This document shows positions 1 through 9,878 of a stretch of DNA of 64,000 nt, piece by piece (position 1 is the stretch's first letter; the number at the start of each line of letters is the position of its first letter). The notes beneath the pieces were generated by a model. The model ran no database searches and was not told the DNA's origin. It was given only the letters and a program-made list of their open reading frames with translations. Source of the stretch: Aestuariibacter sp. (GTDB taxonomy: Bacteria; Pseudomonadota; Gammaproteobacteria; Enterobacterales; Alteromonadaceae); assembly GCA_017794925.1 (NCBI GenBank), contig CP051238.1, forward strand, positions 2,910,957 through 2,974,956, in the 5' to 3' direction. The translations under genes were made by a program, and so were the position numbers.

Positions 1-905
1 ATGTGAATGAGCTTGATACCCGGACGAGGTTCATCTTCATTCATGTCTTCTCGCTTGCGATAGAGCCGTTCTTTGAGCTGCTCTGTATCTAAAGCCAGAA
101 TAGGAGAGGGGTCAGATTGTAAATCTACGGCAATAACGGCGTTTGGGTTGGTTGGGTGCTGCGCAACCGGTAGGATCCAGGTACAACAGCCCTGACTGGC
201 TGGGATTTTTGACGACACATGCACAAGTGGCGTTAATTGCTGCAAATTTATTTGCTTTGATACCTGCGCTTTCTGACGCAGGGACAGCGCATAATCAAAC
301 AGCTTTGGCTGCTTTTGTTTGATTAACTTTGCCAGTGCAATAGTCGCCCGTACGTCGGACAGTGCATCGTGCGCATGGCCGTGATCAATGCCATTTGCTG
401 CGGTTAACAGCTCAAGCTTAAAACTGGGCGAACCATCCTCGCGTAATGGCCACTCGATGCCCTCAGGACGCAACGCATAACAGGCTCGAACCAAATCAAT
501 GATATCCCAGCGGCTGTTGCCGTTTTGCCATTCTCGTGAATAGGGGTCATAAAAGTTACGGTAGAACAGATAGCGTGATACTTCATCATCAAAGCGAATG
601 CTATTGTATCCCACAACGCAGGTACCAGGTTCGGCCATAACTTGCTGCACTTTGGCTGCAAAATCTGCTTCATTCATGCCATCGCGTAACGTGTGCTGTG
701 GTGTTAAACCGGTCACCAGTGCCGCCTGAGGTTGAGGTAAGTAATCATTGGCTATCTGGCAGAGAATATTGATAGGCTTTCCAATTTCATTCAGATCTGC
801 ATCTGTTCGAATAGCGGCAAACTGACTGGGCATGTCTTTTTGTGGGCTTACGCCCCAGGTCTCATAATCGTGCCACAGGAAACTGGTTGGGCTTTGTTGA
901 CTCAT
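1..905 (-). CDS. sbcB: Exodeoxyribonuclease I, 3' part cut off by window edge
   Basis: The gene runs off the left edge; about 301 N-terminal codons are present out of roughly 475 usual for the family. Exonuclease I degrades single-stranded DNA 3' to 5' and serves in recombination and mismatch repair. The N-terminus carries the DEDD exonuclease motif I (WHDYETWG, with the acidic D and E), then YNSIRFDDEVSRYLFYRNFYDPY and HDALSDVRATI, as in E. coli SbcB. The visible end (PGIKLIH) matches the linker before the C-terminal domain. The start is the ATG at 903-905. The reading frame stays open to base 1, so nothing suggests a broken gene. Confidence 0.93.
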   Translation of the reverse strand, partial: MSQQSPTSFLWHDYETWGVSPQKDMPSQFAAIRTDADLNEIGKPINILCQIANDYLPQPQAALVTGLTPQHTLRDGMNEADFAAKVQQVMAEPGTCVVGYNSIRFDDEVSRYLFYRNFYDPYSREWQNGNSRWDIIDLVRACYALRPEGIEWPLREDGSPSFKLELLTAANGIDHGHAHDALSDVRATIALAKLIKQKQPKLFDYALSLRQKAQVSKQINLQQLTPLVHVSSKIPASQGCCTWILPVAQHPTNPNAVIAVDLQSDPSPILALDTEQLKERLYRKREDMNEDEPRPGIKLIH

Positions 906-948
906 GGTTTAACGGTACTTATTTAAACGTGCATGCACTTTACTGATT

Positions 949-977
949 AAGTAAGTCATAAAATGTGTGACTTACTT
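949..977. promoter_or_regulatory. Perfect 10-bp inverted repeat upstream of sbcB
   Basis: AAGTAAGTCA at 949-958 pairs perfectly with TGACTTACTT at 968-977 across a 9-base loop. It lies 44 bp upstream of the sbcB start and about 210 bp upstream of the asparaginase gene, between divergent genes. No U-tract follows directly, so an operator is more likely than a terminator. No regulator can be assigned. Confidence 0.35.
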
Positions 978-1185
978 TGCGTAGATTTTTCGCCCGAGGG
1001 AGACCCATCGGGCTTCAAATTCAAATACTAACATGCAGGTTTAAGCCACCCAAGTGAATAAAGTGGCAGAGCGGTAAGCTTAGATAAATTCGTGATTCGA
1101 TGAACTTCCGATATAGCAGACCGTTGCTACTGGTCAGCGCGTGGGGAAAACCGTAAAGTGAGATGAAAATCCATTGGGAGCACCT

Positions 1186-2199
1186 ATGAAAATAATTCAG
1201 AAATTAAAATTAGTCTTGTTATGTAGCTGTTTAGCCGTGCCGGCCTGGGGGCAGGATGTGGCGATAGTTATTCACGGTGGCGCAGGCACGATTTTAAAAA
1301 AGAACATGACACCAGAGCGCGAAGCGGCCTATGTTGCGGCCCTTCAGGAAGCCGTAAAGACCGGATATACGTTACTGAAAAGTGGCGCCAAGGGGGAAGA
1401 GGCGGTAGTCGCCGCTATTCAGGTTATGGAAACCTCTCCGCTGTTCAACGCAGGTATTGGTGCGGTATACACTTTTGAGGGCCACCACGAACTAGACGCG
1501 TCGATTATGCACGGCGGAAGTCTGAATGCCGGTGCGGTAGCCGGAGTGAAAACGATCAGAAGCCCAATCGCCGCAGCACTGGCTGTTATGGAGCAGTCTC
1601 CCCACGTCATGTTAAGCGGTAAAGGCGCAGAGCTGTTTGCAGAATCAATCGGCATGAAGCCAGTGAAAAATTCATTGTTTAATACCGAACGACGCTACAA
1701 GTCCTTGTTGAAGGCAAAGGAGCGTATTCTGAATGCACATATTCCCTATGGTGGTCAGCAAGGTAACGAACGTTTCGGCACAGTAGGCGCGGTTGTAATG
1801 GATAAAGAGGGTAACCTGGTGGCCGGCACATCAACCGGGGGCATGACCGCCAAGCGTTATGGCCGCATCGGTGATTCACCGGTAATTGGTGCTGGTACAT
1901 ACGCTGACAACGCCAGTTGTGCGGTATCTGCTACCGGGCACGGCGAGTATTTTATTCGTTATCACGTTGCCGCTGACATTTGTAGCCGAATGAAATACCG
2001 CAATGACACGCTGGCCGAAGCGGCGAATACCGTTATCAACGATGTACTGGTTAAAGCTGAGGGTGACGGGGGAATTATTGCCGTAGACGCAAAAGGGAAT
2101 ATCGCTGCGGTGTTTAATACCGCGGGAATGTATCGCGCACAAATAGATACGCAAGGCGAAATGAAAGTCGGCATCTACCAGGAGTGGGTTAACGAGTAA
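1186..2199 (+). CDS. Exported isoaspartyl peptidase / L-asparaginase (Ntn hydrolase)
   Basis: This 337-residue protein belongs to the Thr-type (plant-type, IaaA-like) asparaginase family. These hydrolyse L-asparagine or beta-aspartyl dipeptides after self-cleaving into two subunits. The predicted nucleophile is Thr199 in RFGTVGAVV; HGGAGT near residue 30 and the N-(A)-G-I-G-A-V motif of the alpha subunit are present. Residues 1-22 form a clear signal peptide ending in VPAWG, so the enzyme should act in the periplasm. The ATG at 1186 was chosen over an upstream TTG at 1174 because a GGGAG at 1176-1180 is well spaced for it. It stands alone, followed by a hairpin. Confidence 0.9.
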   Translation: MKIIQKLKLVLLCSCLAVPAWGQDVAIVIHGGAGTILKKNMTPEREAAYVAALQEAVKTGYTLLKSGAKGEEAVVAAIQVMETSPLFNAGIGAVYTFEGHHELDASIMHGGSLNAGAVAGVKTIRSPIAAALAVMEQSPHVMLSGKGAELFAESIGMKPVKNSLFNTERRYKSLLKAKERILNAHIPYGGQQGNERFGTVGAVVMDKEGNLVAGTSTGGMTAKRYGRIGDSPVIGAGTYADNASCAVSATGHGEYFIRYHVAADICSRMKYRNDTLAEAANTVINDVLVKAEGDGGIIAVDAKGNIAAVFNTAGMYRAQIDTQGEMKVGIYQEWVNE

Positions 2200-2207
2200 T
2201 GCCGAAT

Positions 2208-2244
2208 GCTGGCGTGTTTACCAGCCTCTCAAAAACACGCCAGC
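2208..2244 (+). terminator. Strong hairpin after the asparaginase gene
   Basis: A 12-bp perfect stem (GCTGGCGTGTTT at 2208-2219 with AAACACGCCAGC at 2233-2244) and a 13-base loop start nine bases after the asparaginase stop. The following bases are only moderately T-rich, so termination is likely but not certain. Confidence 0.6.
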
Positions 2245-2259
2245 GCATTTGCGTTTATT

Positions 2260-2616
2260 ATGTTAAAAGGTTTCCTTTCCCGGTTTAAAGCCCCACCTGT
2301 ACCATTGATTGTCGTTGGCACGGATTACCTGTCTTTTCAGTTAGGGGCGTCTCTGCAAAAGCACCGGCAGTATGTAGTACCGTTTTTCATCAACGAAGAC
2401 CCTTAGCATCATCGAACAACAATGCTGGGAGCAGAACTCCGTTACGAAAATGAACTGCTGGCACTGGTTCGTCGATATGGCATAAAAGTGGTGTGTTGTG
2501 TCCTTGAGTCAGACTTTTTGTACTACCAGTCTCACTACGCTGAAGCATTGCGCCAGAACCACTGTCAGCTAAGACTGTGTGATGCAAACATGGATTTAAC
2601 GTTGTTGGTTAGTTGA
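2260..2616 (+). pseudogene. Rossmann-like (CoA-binding/CapD N-terminal type) ORF interrupted by TAG
   Basis: Two open stretches lie in the same frame, separated only by the TAG at 2404-2406. The first part reads PPVPLIVVGTDYLSFQLGASL, a beta-alpha nucleotide-binding pattern, and ends VVPFFINEDP. The second continues HHRTTMLGAELRYENELLALVRRYGIKVVCC. In FlaA1/CapD-type N-terminal domains the equivalent loop reads as a short acidic run, proline and often tryptophan, so the TAG looks like a mutated TGG. The likely start is ATG 2260, since an upstream ATG at 2206 overlaps the hairpin. Joined, it would be 118 codons, a stand-alone single domain. It could be a real nonsense mutation, a readthrough site or a sequencing error. 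Function unknown. Confidence 0.55.
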
Positions 2617-2674
2617 GTGATAAAATACGAACCGGTATGGTACCTGGGGTGTACGTATTTAATATTGAAAAACG

Positions 2675-3145
2675 ATGGTGCCAGATAAAACGCTGTTAAT
2701 TATTGCTCATATACCTTCCGATAATACCCGCCTATTGGCTGATGCCGTCAGAAAGGGGGCGGAAAATCAGCAAGTCTGTGGTGTCAGGGCTCGCGTTATG
2801 TCCCCATTACATGTATCTCCTGAAGATATAATTGATGCCGATGCCGTGATCATTGGAACCACAGAAAATCTGGGGTATATGGCAGGCCTGACTAAGGATA
2901 TGTTCGACCGTTGTTATTACCCCTGCCTTGAACGCACGCAGGCAAAGCCGTTTACGTATTACATTCGTGCCGGGCACGATGGCACTGGTACAGCGCGCGC
3001 CATCACGTCTATTACAACCGGACTGCGCTGGAAACTGGTGCAGCCGCCATTGATTTGTAAAGGTGAGTTTTGTGACGATTTTATTCAACAGTGTGAGGCG
3101 TTGGGCTTAGCGATGGCCGCCAGCTTGGAAGCCGGTATTATTTAA
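2675..3145 (+). CDS. Flavodoxin-like NAD(P)H-dependent FMN reductase family protein
   Basis: A 156-residue single-domain protein of flavodoxin fold. The N-terminus (TLLIIAHIPSDNTRLLADAV) fits the phosphate-binding loop of FMN proteins, and VIIGTTENLGYMAGLTKDMFDRCYYP is the usual second flavin-contacting stretch. Such proteins transfer electrons from NAD(P)H via FMN; the substrate is not evident. ATG 2675 is the first start and fits the family's N-terminus; no strong ribosome site is seen. It may be co-transcribed with the broken ORF 58 bp upstream. Confidence 0.75.
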   Translation: MVPDKTLLIIAHIPSDNTRLLADAVRKGAENQQVCGVRARVMSPLHVSPEDIIDADAVIIGTTENLGYMAGLTKDMFDRCYYPCLERTQAKPFTYYIRAGHDGTGTARAITSITTGLRWKLVQPPLICKGEFCDDFIQQCEALGLAMAASLEAGII

Positions 3146-3401
3146 GGCTTTCAGAAAGCACATTATTGAGACTGGCCTTTCGAACACTGTTAATTAATCG
3201 CGTTATTTCCATCATTTCTTTAATTCATGTGAATTTTCTAAAACTGCGCTACGCTTAAAGTAGAGAGTTTCTGGCAATACAGGTTTTACAAAGCGCTAGA
3301 GGCTGTTGATACGCGTTAAGCAGTCCGTAAATGCAACCTCACAGGATAACAACAACTATGCAGTACCGGCCCGGTTTGGCCACCGCTGTGCAGGAGGAAA
3401 A

Positions 3402-3821
3402 ATGGAATCGTTGCAGGTTTGTGATTATATGAACCATCACCCCGTTAAACTGACCAAGAATATGCCCGTCGCGGAGGCCGTAGAACGACTGCTGCAGAGC
3501 GTACAGTCAGGAGGCCCGGTGATAGACGAAGGGGGCAAGCTTTGCGGATTTTTGTCGGAACAGGATTGTATAAAAGCAATGGTTGAGTCGACGTATTACC
3601 GTGAGCAGGTCTGTCGGGTCGGCGAAATTATGCAGTCACCGGTTTTAACGGTGTCAGACACCATGTCTATTTTAGAAGTCGCGGAAAAGCTATTGAGAGA
3701 AAAGCCGAAAATGTATCCGGTAGTCGATGAGAGCGGGGTGTTGGTGGGGTGTATCAGCCGGACTCAAATTCTCGCCGCTATCGATAAGCAGCTCCATGCG
3801 GAATACCCCAAAACTGCCTGA
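3402..3821 (+). CDS. Tandem CBS-domain protein
   Basis: A 139-residue cytosolic protein made of two CBS motifs, roughly residues 8-65 and 72-130 (VCDYMNHHPVKLTKNMPVAEAVERL and VGEIMQSPVLTVSDTMSILEVAE). CBS pairs bind adenine nucleotides and usually act as energy sensors. No catalytic domain is attached. The frame is open further upstream, but CAGGAGGAAAA directly before ATG 3402 fixes the start. It is monocistronic, with 213 bp before hrpA. Confidence 0.85.
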   Translation: MESLQVCDYMNHHPVKLTKNMPVAEAVERLLQSVQSGGPVIDEGGKLCGFLSEQDCIKAMVESTYYREQVCRVGEIMQSPVLTVSDTMSILEVAEKLLREKPKMYPVVDESGVLVGCISRTQILAAIDKQLHAEYPKTA

Positions 3822-4034
3822 GATTGTACGATATTCGCGCCGGTGAATCGCGGCGCGAATAAACAGTGACAACCCATTATCACACTATAATCGTGAAGCG
3901 TCGTTTTGCTTAAAACTACGCGAAGCATGTATTTCGTGTCGATGTGCTGCAAAATACCGGAAAAGGCTAGAAAAAGACGACGGCTTCTTCTAGGATCGCT
4001 GTTTTTGCAGTTTCAGAGTCACTCACAGTCCACT

Positions 4035-7000
4035 ATGCCCAATCCCTCGCCGATAAAAGCGCTTTTCAGTCAGGTACCTCAATGTGCTATCTCGGATCGT
4101 TTTCCGATTCGTCGACAGTTACAGCGTTTGCAAAAAGCTAACTTAGATGACGATGCCTCTCAGCAACAACTGGCCAGGGTGATCGACAGGCTCAATGCTT
4201 CTATTGCCAGTTGTGAGGCCAGAGCGGCCGCTGTACCGCAAATCGAATATCCGCCGCTACCGGTGAGCGAGCGTAAAGATGATATTAAGCAAGCGATTGC
4301 TGATAATCAGGTGGTGATTATTGCAGGGGAAACTGGCTCAGGTAAGACGACGCAGATCCCCAAAATATGCCTGGAATTAGGACGTGGAATAACGGGAAAG
4401 ATTGCACATACTCAACCCCGGCGGTTGGCTGCACGCAGCGTTGCATCGAGAATTGCGGAAGAGTTGGGCACGGAAATTGGGGACAAAGTCGGTTTTAAAA
4501 TCCGTTTTTCTGATCAGGTCAGCGACAGCACGCTGGTAAAATTGATGACAGACGGGATGTTGCTCGCCGAGATGCAGCAGGATCGATTCTTAAATGAATA
4601 CGATACCATCATCATCGACGAAGCCCACGAACGCAGTCTGAACATCGATTTTCTGATTGGCTATCTCAAGCAGTTATTAGTAAAGCGACCTGAACTCAAA
4701 GTTATAGTTACATCGGCCACTATCGATCCGGAGCGGTTTTCCCGCTATTTCAACGATGCACCTATTATTGAGGTCAGCGGCCGGACATTCCCGGTAGAAA
4801 TTCGTTATCACGACCCGGAAGACGTCGAAGATGACCAGGACCAGGTCGACCGCATTATCAACGCCGTCGATGAACTCATGCGGGAATCGCGTGGTGACAT
4901 ATTAGTATTCTTAAGTGGGGAGCGGGAAATCCGCGATACGCAGGATGCCCTTAGCAAGCAGCAGTACCGCAATACTGAAATCATTCCTCTCTATGCTCGC
5001 CTGTCAGCCTCTGAACAACAACGCATATTCCAGCCCCATGGCGGACGTCGTATTGTGTTATCTACCAACGTAGCCGAAACGTCACTTACTGTGCCGGGGA
5101 TCAAATATGTTATTGATCCCGGTACTGCTCGTATTTCGCGTTATAGCCCGCGAAGCAAAGTGCAGCGCTTGCCCATTGAACCTGTTTCACAGGCGTCGGC
5201 AAACCAGCGGGCAGGGCGATGCGGCCGTGTATCGGAAGGGATTTGTATTCGACTCTACAGCGAAGACGATTATTTAAATCGCCCTGCGTTTACCGATCCG
5301 GAAATCCTGCGTACTAATTTAGCGTCGGTTATTTTGCAAATGCTGACTCTGGGGTTAGGTGACATTGCGAATTTTGACTTTGTGCAGCCGCCCGATAGCA
5401 GACAAATCAACGATGGCTTCCGCCTGTTGGAAGAAATACAGGCGATTGACCGCCGCAAAGGTAAAGCGGGATTAACTCAGCTAGGCAGGCAGATATCCCG
5501 ATTGCCTGTGGATCCGCGTTATGCCCGTATGGTCGTCGCAGCTGGTGAGCTGAACTGTTTGATGGAGGTCATTGTTATTTCCGCCGGATTGACGATTCAG
5601 GACCCTCGAGAACGTCCACAGGAAAAGCGCGCCCAAGCCGATGAAAAGCATGCCGAGTTTGCCGATAAAGACTCAGACTTTATTGCGTTGTGGAATTTGT
5701 GGCAGGCGTTCAGAGAAAAGCAAAACGAATTATCGAACAATCAATTACGAAAATGGTGTCAGGCAAACTTCATAAACTACCTGCGTATGCGGGAATGGCA
5801 GGATATCGTTAGCCAATTGAGAAAGTCGGTTGCGGAGTTAAATTTGCGCATTACTCAACAGCCTGCTGATTATGCTGCGATCCACCAGGCTCTGTGTACC
5901 GGCCTGCTGTCTAATCTTGGCATGAAAGACAAAGAGCGCGAATACCTTGGTGCCCGCAATACCAAATTTATGATTTTTCCAGGGTCAGGACTGGCCAAAG
6001 GTAACCCGAAATGGGTGGTGGCAGCAGAGCTTGTTGAAACGTCAAAACTCTTTGCGCGCATGGTTGCGAAGATTGATCCTGCCTGGATTGAGCGCCTGGC
6101 GGGGCATTTGGTAAAACAAAATTACTCTGAGCCACACTGGTCTAAAAAACGCGGTGCGGTGACTGCCAGTGAGAAAGTGACACTGTTTGGCTTACCCATC
6201 GTCGCTCAGCGGTTTGTTACGTACAGCCAGATAGACCCGCCTGTTTGTCATCAGTTATTTATTCGGGAAGCACTGGTTAATGGCGATACCCGCTTGCGGT
6301 ATGACGTATTGGAAGACAATCAGGCCATGTTGCAACTGGCCGATGACTGGGAACAGAAAACCCGACGTCGCGACTTGATGGTTGATGAACAGCAATTGGT
6401 CGACTTCTACGCCCAAAAGCTGCCGGTAGCTGTTAACAGCGAAGCGGCATTTAAAAAGTGGGCTAAACAGAAAGACGCACTGGCCTCATTGCGCTTTACC
6501 GAAGACGATGTATTTGTTCAGCAGCCGGGAACCGGATTAGTCAACGCGTTTCCGGATAGCTGGCAGCAGGGTAACCTGGCCTTGCCCTTGCGATACCACT
6601 TTGAACCGAACGCGCCAGATGACGGGGTGACCGTGACAATTCCATTGCCGCTGTTGAATCAGGTGTCTGCAGAAGGGTTTGACTGGCAGGTGCCGGGGTT
6701 GCGCCATGAATTGATTGTGCAGTTAATTAAGAGTTTGCCAAAGCGGTTACGTCGTAATTTTGTGCCGGCGCCAAATTACGCGGATGCCTGCCTGTCTGAT
6801 ATGAAAGATAAGGAAGAAAAATCAGGCAGACCGATTCCCTTGCTGGAAGCCGTAACGCAAAAGTTATTGCGTATGACAGGTGTGAAAGTGGAGCAGGAAG
6901 ACTGGCAGTTAGATCAGTTGGACAAGCACCTGATTATGCATTTTGAGGTGGTGGATGCCGACCGCAAGGTGCTGGCCAGTGGCGACGATCTGGATAACCT

Positions 7001-7931
7001 GAAACACACACTTCAAGGCAAAGTGAAACAAACCTTTGAGAAGGCCGCGACACCAGAGCTGGAGCGCAAAGATATTACCAGCTGGGACTTTGATGCGTTG
7101 CCACAAAGCTTTACACAGAAACATGGTGGGTTTGAGGTACAGGCCTATCCCGCTTTAGTTTTTAAAGGTAAACGGGTTGATATAGAGTTGGTGCCAGAAG
7201 CTGATCAAGCGGAAAGACTGCATCAGCAAGGGTTAAATCGTCTGCTGATGGTGAATATGCCATCGCCGGTTAGTTACCTGGAACAGAAGCTACCGAACAA
7301 AGCCAAGCTGGGTTTGTACTTTAATCCATTCGGGCAAATTAAAGCGCTGATTGACGATTGTATTTTGGCGGGCATTGATGCGTTGAGCCGACGGTTTCAG
7401 TCAGAAACCGGGCAGTCGGTTAGGAATAAAGCGCAGTTTGAAGCCTGTCTGGATGTTGTCAGAGCGAATATTAACGACGAAGTACTGGTGATTGCTCAAC
7501 AGGTGGAAACCGGCCTGACACTGGCGCATGAATGCCAGAAGAAAATGAAAGGAAAAGTGTCGTTCGATATGGTGAGTGGCCTAAGCCACATCAAATCACA
7601 TTTGGCGAAGCTGGTTTTCCCCGGGTTTGTCGCGGCATTCGGCAGCCAAAAACTCGATGACTGGAACCGATATATAAAAGCGTTGGCTCGTCGACTGGAA
7701 AAGCTGCCGGTTGACCCTAATCGCGACCGCATCCAACAACTGACGATTGATAAAATCGAAAATGCGTACCAGAGTGTGCTGAGTAAATACCCGGAGCATA
7801 AAGTGCCTGAGGAGCTGGTTGAAGTACGCTGGATGATTGAAGAATTGCGGGTATCTTTATTTGCTCAACAGCTTGGGACAGCGTATCCGATATCGGCTAA
7901 ACGCATTGAAAACCAGCTTGATCAGTTTTAA
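4035..7931 (+). CDS. hrpA: ATP-dependent RNA helicase HrpA (DEAH box)
   Basis: At 1298 residues the protein equals E. coli HrpA (1300) in length and follows it from near the N-terminus. Walker A GETGSGKT lies near residues 98-105 and the DEAH box at 195-198; SAT (motif III) and QRAGRCGR (motif VI) follow. Then come the helicase-associated and OB-fold domains and the long HrpA-specific C-terminal region. HrpA unwinds RNA and in E. coli is linked to fimbrial mRNA processing and rescue of stalled ribosomes. The frame extends 129 bases upstream, but ATG 4035 gives the family's N-terminus. Confidence 0.97.
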   Translation: MPNPSPIKALFSQVPQCAISDRFPIRRQLQRLQKANLDDDASQQQLARVIDRLNASIASCEARAAAVPQIEYPPLPVSERKDDIKQAIADNQVVIIAGETGSGKTTQIPKICLELGRGITGKIAHTQPRRLAARSVASRIAEELGTEIGDKVGFKIRFSDQVSDSTLVKLMTDGMLLAEMQQDRFLNEYDTIIIDEAHERSLNIDFLIGYLKQLLVKRPELKVIVTSATIDPERFSRYFNDAPIIEVSGRTFPVEIRYHDPEDVEDDQDQVDRIINAVDELMRESRGDILVFLSGEREIRDTQDALSKQQYRNTEIIPLYARLSASEQQRIFQPHGGRRIVLSTNVAETSLTVPGIKYVIDPGTARISRYSPRSKVQRLPIEPVSQASANQRAGRCGRVSEGICIRLYSEDDYLNRPAFTDPEILRTNLASVILQMLTLGLGDIANFDFVQPPDSRQINDGFRLLEEIQAIDRRKGKAGLTQLGRQISRLPVDPRYARMVVAAGELNCLMEVIVISAGLTIQDPRERPQEKRAQADEKHAEFADKDSDFIALWNLWQAFREKQNELSNNQLRKWCQANFINYLRMREWQDIVSQLRKSVAELNLRITQQPADYAAIHQALCTGLLSNLGMKDKEREYLGARNTKFMIFPGSGLAKGNPKWVVAAELVETSKLFARMVAKIDPAWIERLAGHLVKQNYSEPHWSKKRGAVTASEKVTLFGLPIVAQRFVTYSQIDPPVCHQLFIREALVNGDTRLRYDVLEDNQAMLQLADDWEQKTRRRDLMVDEQQLVDFYAQKLPVAVNSEAAFKKWAKQKDALASLRFTEDDVFVQQPGTGLVNAFPDSWQQGNLALPLRYHFEPNAPDDGVTVTIPLPLLNQVSAEGFDWQVPGLRHELIVQLIKSLPKRLRRNFVPAPNYADACLSDMKDKEEKSGRPIPLLEAVTQKLLRMTGVKVEQEDWQLDQLDKHLIMHFEVVDADRKVLASGDDLDNLKHTLQGKVKQTFEKAATPELERKDITSWDFDALPQSFTQKHGGFEVQAYPALVFKGKRVDIELVPEADQAERLHQQGLNRLLMVNMPSPVSYLEQKLPNKAKLGLYFNPFGQIKALIDDCILAGIDALSRRFQSETGQSVRNKAQFEACLDVVRANINDEVLVIAQQVETGLTLAHECQKKMKGKVSFDMVSGLSHIKSHLAKLVFPGFVAAFGSQKLDDWNRYIKALARRLEKLPVDPNRDRIQQLTIDKIENAYQSVLSKYPEHKVPEELVEVRWMIEELRVSLFAQQLGTAYPISAKRIENQLDQF

Positions 7932-8044
7932 GCAGGAAATAACATTGACAAGCGATTAATGTCGCCCTATAACCAATATCATGTGAGGGGTTACCCGAAG
8001 GGTCCCTAATTGGTATTGTGGTAGCGGTCACAGGAGAAGTAAAA

Positions 8045-8347
8045 ATGTTAGGATACGACGACAAGCGAAACTTTTTCAGGATGATGGTGAATTCTCCTTG
8101 TCAGGTGCAGATCATCGATGATGAGTCCAGTCGTTCGTTGCAGGCGGTATGTAAAGACATTAGCGCAACGGGTATGTCACTGGAAGTGGATGAGCCATCA
8201 ATTGAGATTGGTACCGAGGTGAGCATCAGTATTGATTCTACAAGTTCGCAAATTCCTTCGTTATCTGCGGTAGCTAAAGTGGTTCGTTGTGTAGCAAATT
8301 CAGACAGCAGCTGCGTTATTGGTGTCGAAATCTCTGAAATGAAGTAA
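8045..8347 (+). CDS. Single PilZ-domain protein (probable c-di-GMP receptor)
   Basis: A 100-residue stand-alone PilZ domain. Both c-di-GMP contact motifs are intact: RxxxR at residues 8-12 (RNFFR) and DxSxxG at 38-43 (DISATG). This suggests a small c-di-GMP-binding adaptor; its output partner cannot be read from the neighbours. AGGAG at 8032-8036 fixes the start at ATG 8045 rather than the in-frame codon at 8018. Confidence 0.88.
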   Translation: MLGYDDKRNFFRMMVNSPCQVQIIDDESSRSLQAVCKDISATGMSLEVDEPSIEIGTEVSISIDSTSSQIPSLSAVAKVVRCVANSDSSCVIGVEISEMK

Positions 8348-8460
8348 GCCCGCGACGCGGTACCGTAAATCGGTTTATTTTATTAGATGAATCGATAAAT
8401 CCAGTTTTAATCTATTTCTGTAATTAGCAATACTTCTCATTATCAAATGAGGAGTTTGTT

Positions 8461-8661
8461 ATGTTGAAAACTATTACCTTCGCCATTGTGCATTTCACCG
8501 TTGCATTTACTGTGACTTACTTGTTGACCGGTAGTCTGGTGGTAGGCGGCGCTGTTGCGTTAGTCGAGCCGGCTATTAATACGGTTGTCTTTTATGTTCA
8601 TGAAAAAATCTGGCAGAAACTGAAGCCTGTGCAAGGCCAGTCGTATTCACTGGCCGCATAA
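8461..8661 (+). CDS. DUF2061-type small membrane protein
   Basis: A 66-residue protein with two hydrophobic segments (about residues 5-25 and 27-45) ending in FYVHEKIWQKL, the usual signature of the DUF2061 family. A GAGGAG-like ribosome site sits just before the ATG. It is an inner-membrane protein of unknown role, convergent with rlmI. Confidence 0.8.
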   Translation: MLKTITFAIVHFTVAFTVTYLLTGSLVVGGAVALVEPAINTVVFYVHEKIWQKLKPVQGQSYSLAA

Positions 8662-8690
8662 GTCCGTAACTGACAGGCAATTGCCGAAGA

Positions 8691-9878
8691 TTACTCTACC
8701 TGGCAAACCAACCCTTTGAGGTAGTACCCTTCAGGGTAGTTCATGGCGATGGGATGATCAGGTGCCTGAGACAGGTGTTCCAAAATACGTACCTGGCGCC
8801 CTGCATCAAGAGCAGCATCGGCGACCACTTTTTGAAACAGGTCGGCGGGCATTAAACCTGAACAGCTAAAAGTGAGTAATATGCCGCCGGGTTTTACCGC
8901 GTGGATCCCGAACATATTAATGTCTTTGTAGCCACGGCAAGCGCGCTTCAATGACGCTTTACTGTCGACAAACTTAGGTGGATCCAGAATGACCATATCA
9001 AACTGCGTAGTGTCTTTGTGATATTGACGCAATACCTCAAATACGTCGCCTTTGACATGGCTGCACTGGTCTTCAGAAAAGCCGTTCAAATCGATGTGGG
9101 TGGCAGCCATATCAAGCGCCGGTTGCGAAACATCGACGTTGGTGACGTGCTTGGCTCCGCCTCGCAGTGCATAGCAGGCGAATGTACCCGTATAGCTAAA
9201 ACAGTTCAGCACATTGGCCTGGTCCGCATAGCGACTTGCGGCAAAGCGGTTTTCGCGCTGGTCCAGGTAAAAGCCGGTTTTGTGGCCGGTATGCAAGTCT
9301 ACGCGAATTGTGACACCATGCTCCTGAATATCGACCGTCTGAGGCACGTCGCCCCATAATGGTTGAACTAATGGCTCGAGTCCTTCCTTGTGTCTTACGT
9401 CGACATCGCTACGTTCAAAAATAGCTCGCAGTGGTAATGTCCGTTGCAATGCCCAAACGATTTTATCGCGGTGTTTGTCTGCACCAGCGCTAAGTAACTG
9501 CACCACTGCAACGTCGTCATATAAATCAATGGTAACACCGGGTAAACCATCGGATTCTGCGGCAATTAAGCGGCAGGCATTGGAATTCGCCCGGGCCATG
9601 ATTTGCTGACGCAACTGCCAGGCTGATTCAATGCGGCGACAGAAAAAGGCATTGTCGATACTCTCGTTTTTATCGAAGGTCCAAATCCGCACGCGAATTT
9701 GAGAATTGGGCGAAAAGGCCCCACGACCAAGCCATTTGTCGTCCGAACTGTAAACGTCTACTGTGTCACCCATGCGGCAGCGGCCTTTAACGGTGGCAAC
9801 GGCACCTTCGAATACCCAGGGGTGACGACGCAATAAAGACTTTTCCCGACCGGGTTGTAAATAGATTTTGGCAGACAT
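8691..9878 (-). CDS. rlmI: 23S rRNA m5C1962 methyltransferase RlmI
   Basis: A 395-residue SAM-dependent methyltransferase, matching E. coli RlmI (396). It methylates C1962 of 23S rRNA at carbon 5. The N-terminal PUA domain ([23 protein letters not shown]) is followed by the RlmI middle domain and the Rossmann methyltransferase: [18 protein letters not shown] is motif [10 protein letters not shown] carries the catalytic-loop DPPKF. ATG 9878 is chosen because the PUA domain begins there; an upstream in-frame start at 9959 adds residues without family similarity. Confidence 0.94.
   Translation of the reverse strand: MSAKIYLQPGREKSLLRRHPWVFEGAVATVKGRCRMGDTVDVYSSDDKWLGRGAFSPNSQIRVRIWTFDKNESIDNAFFCRRIESAWQLRQQIMARANSNACRLIAAESDGLPGVTIDLYDDVAVVQLLSAGADKHRDKIVWALQRTLPLRAIFERSDVDVRHKEGLEPLVQPLWGDVPQTVDIQEHGVTIRVDLHTGHKTGFYLDQRENRFAASRYADQANVLNCFSYTGTFACYALRGGAKHVTNVDVSQPALDMAATHIDLNGFSEDQCSHVKGDVFEVLRQYHKDTTQFDMVILDPPKFVDSKASLKRACRGYKDINMFGIHAVKPGGILLTFSCSGLMPADLFQKVVADAALDAGRQVRILEHLSQAPDHPIAMNYPEGYYLKGLVCQVE

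Noticed and set aside
992-1013. GCCCGA/TCGGGC hairpin upstream of the asparaginase gene
   Set aside because: Short stem with a 10-base loop and no T-run on either strand; not convincing as terminator or riboswitch.
7960-8040. Hairpin-like repeats (ACCAAT/ATTGGT) before the PilZ gene, considered as a c-di-GMP riboswitch
   Set aside because: The conserved c-di-GMP riboswitch core sequences are not present.
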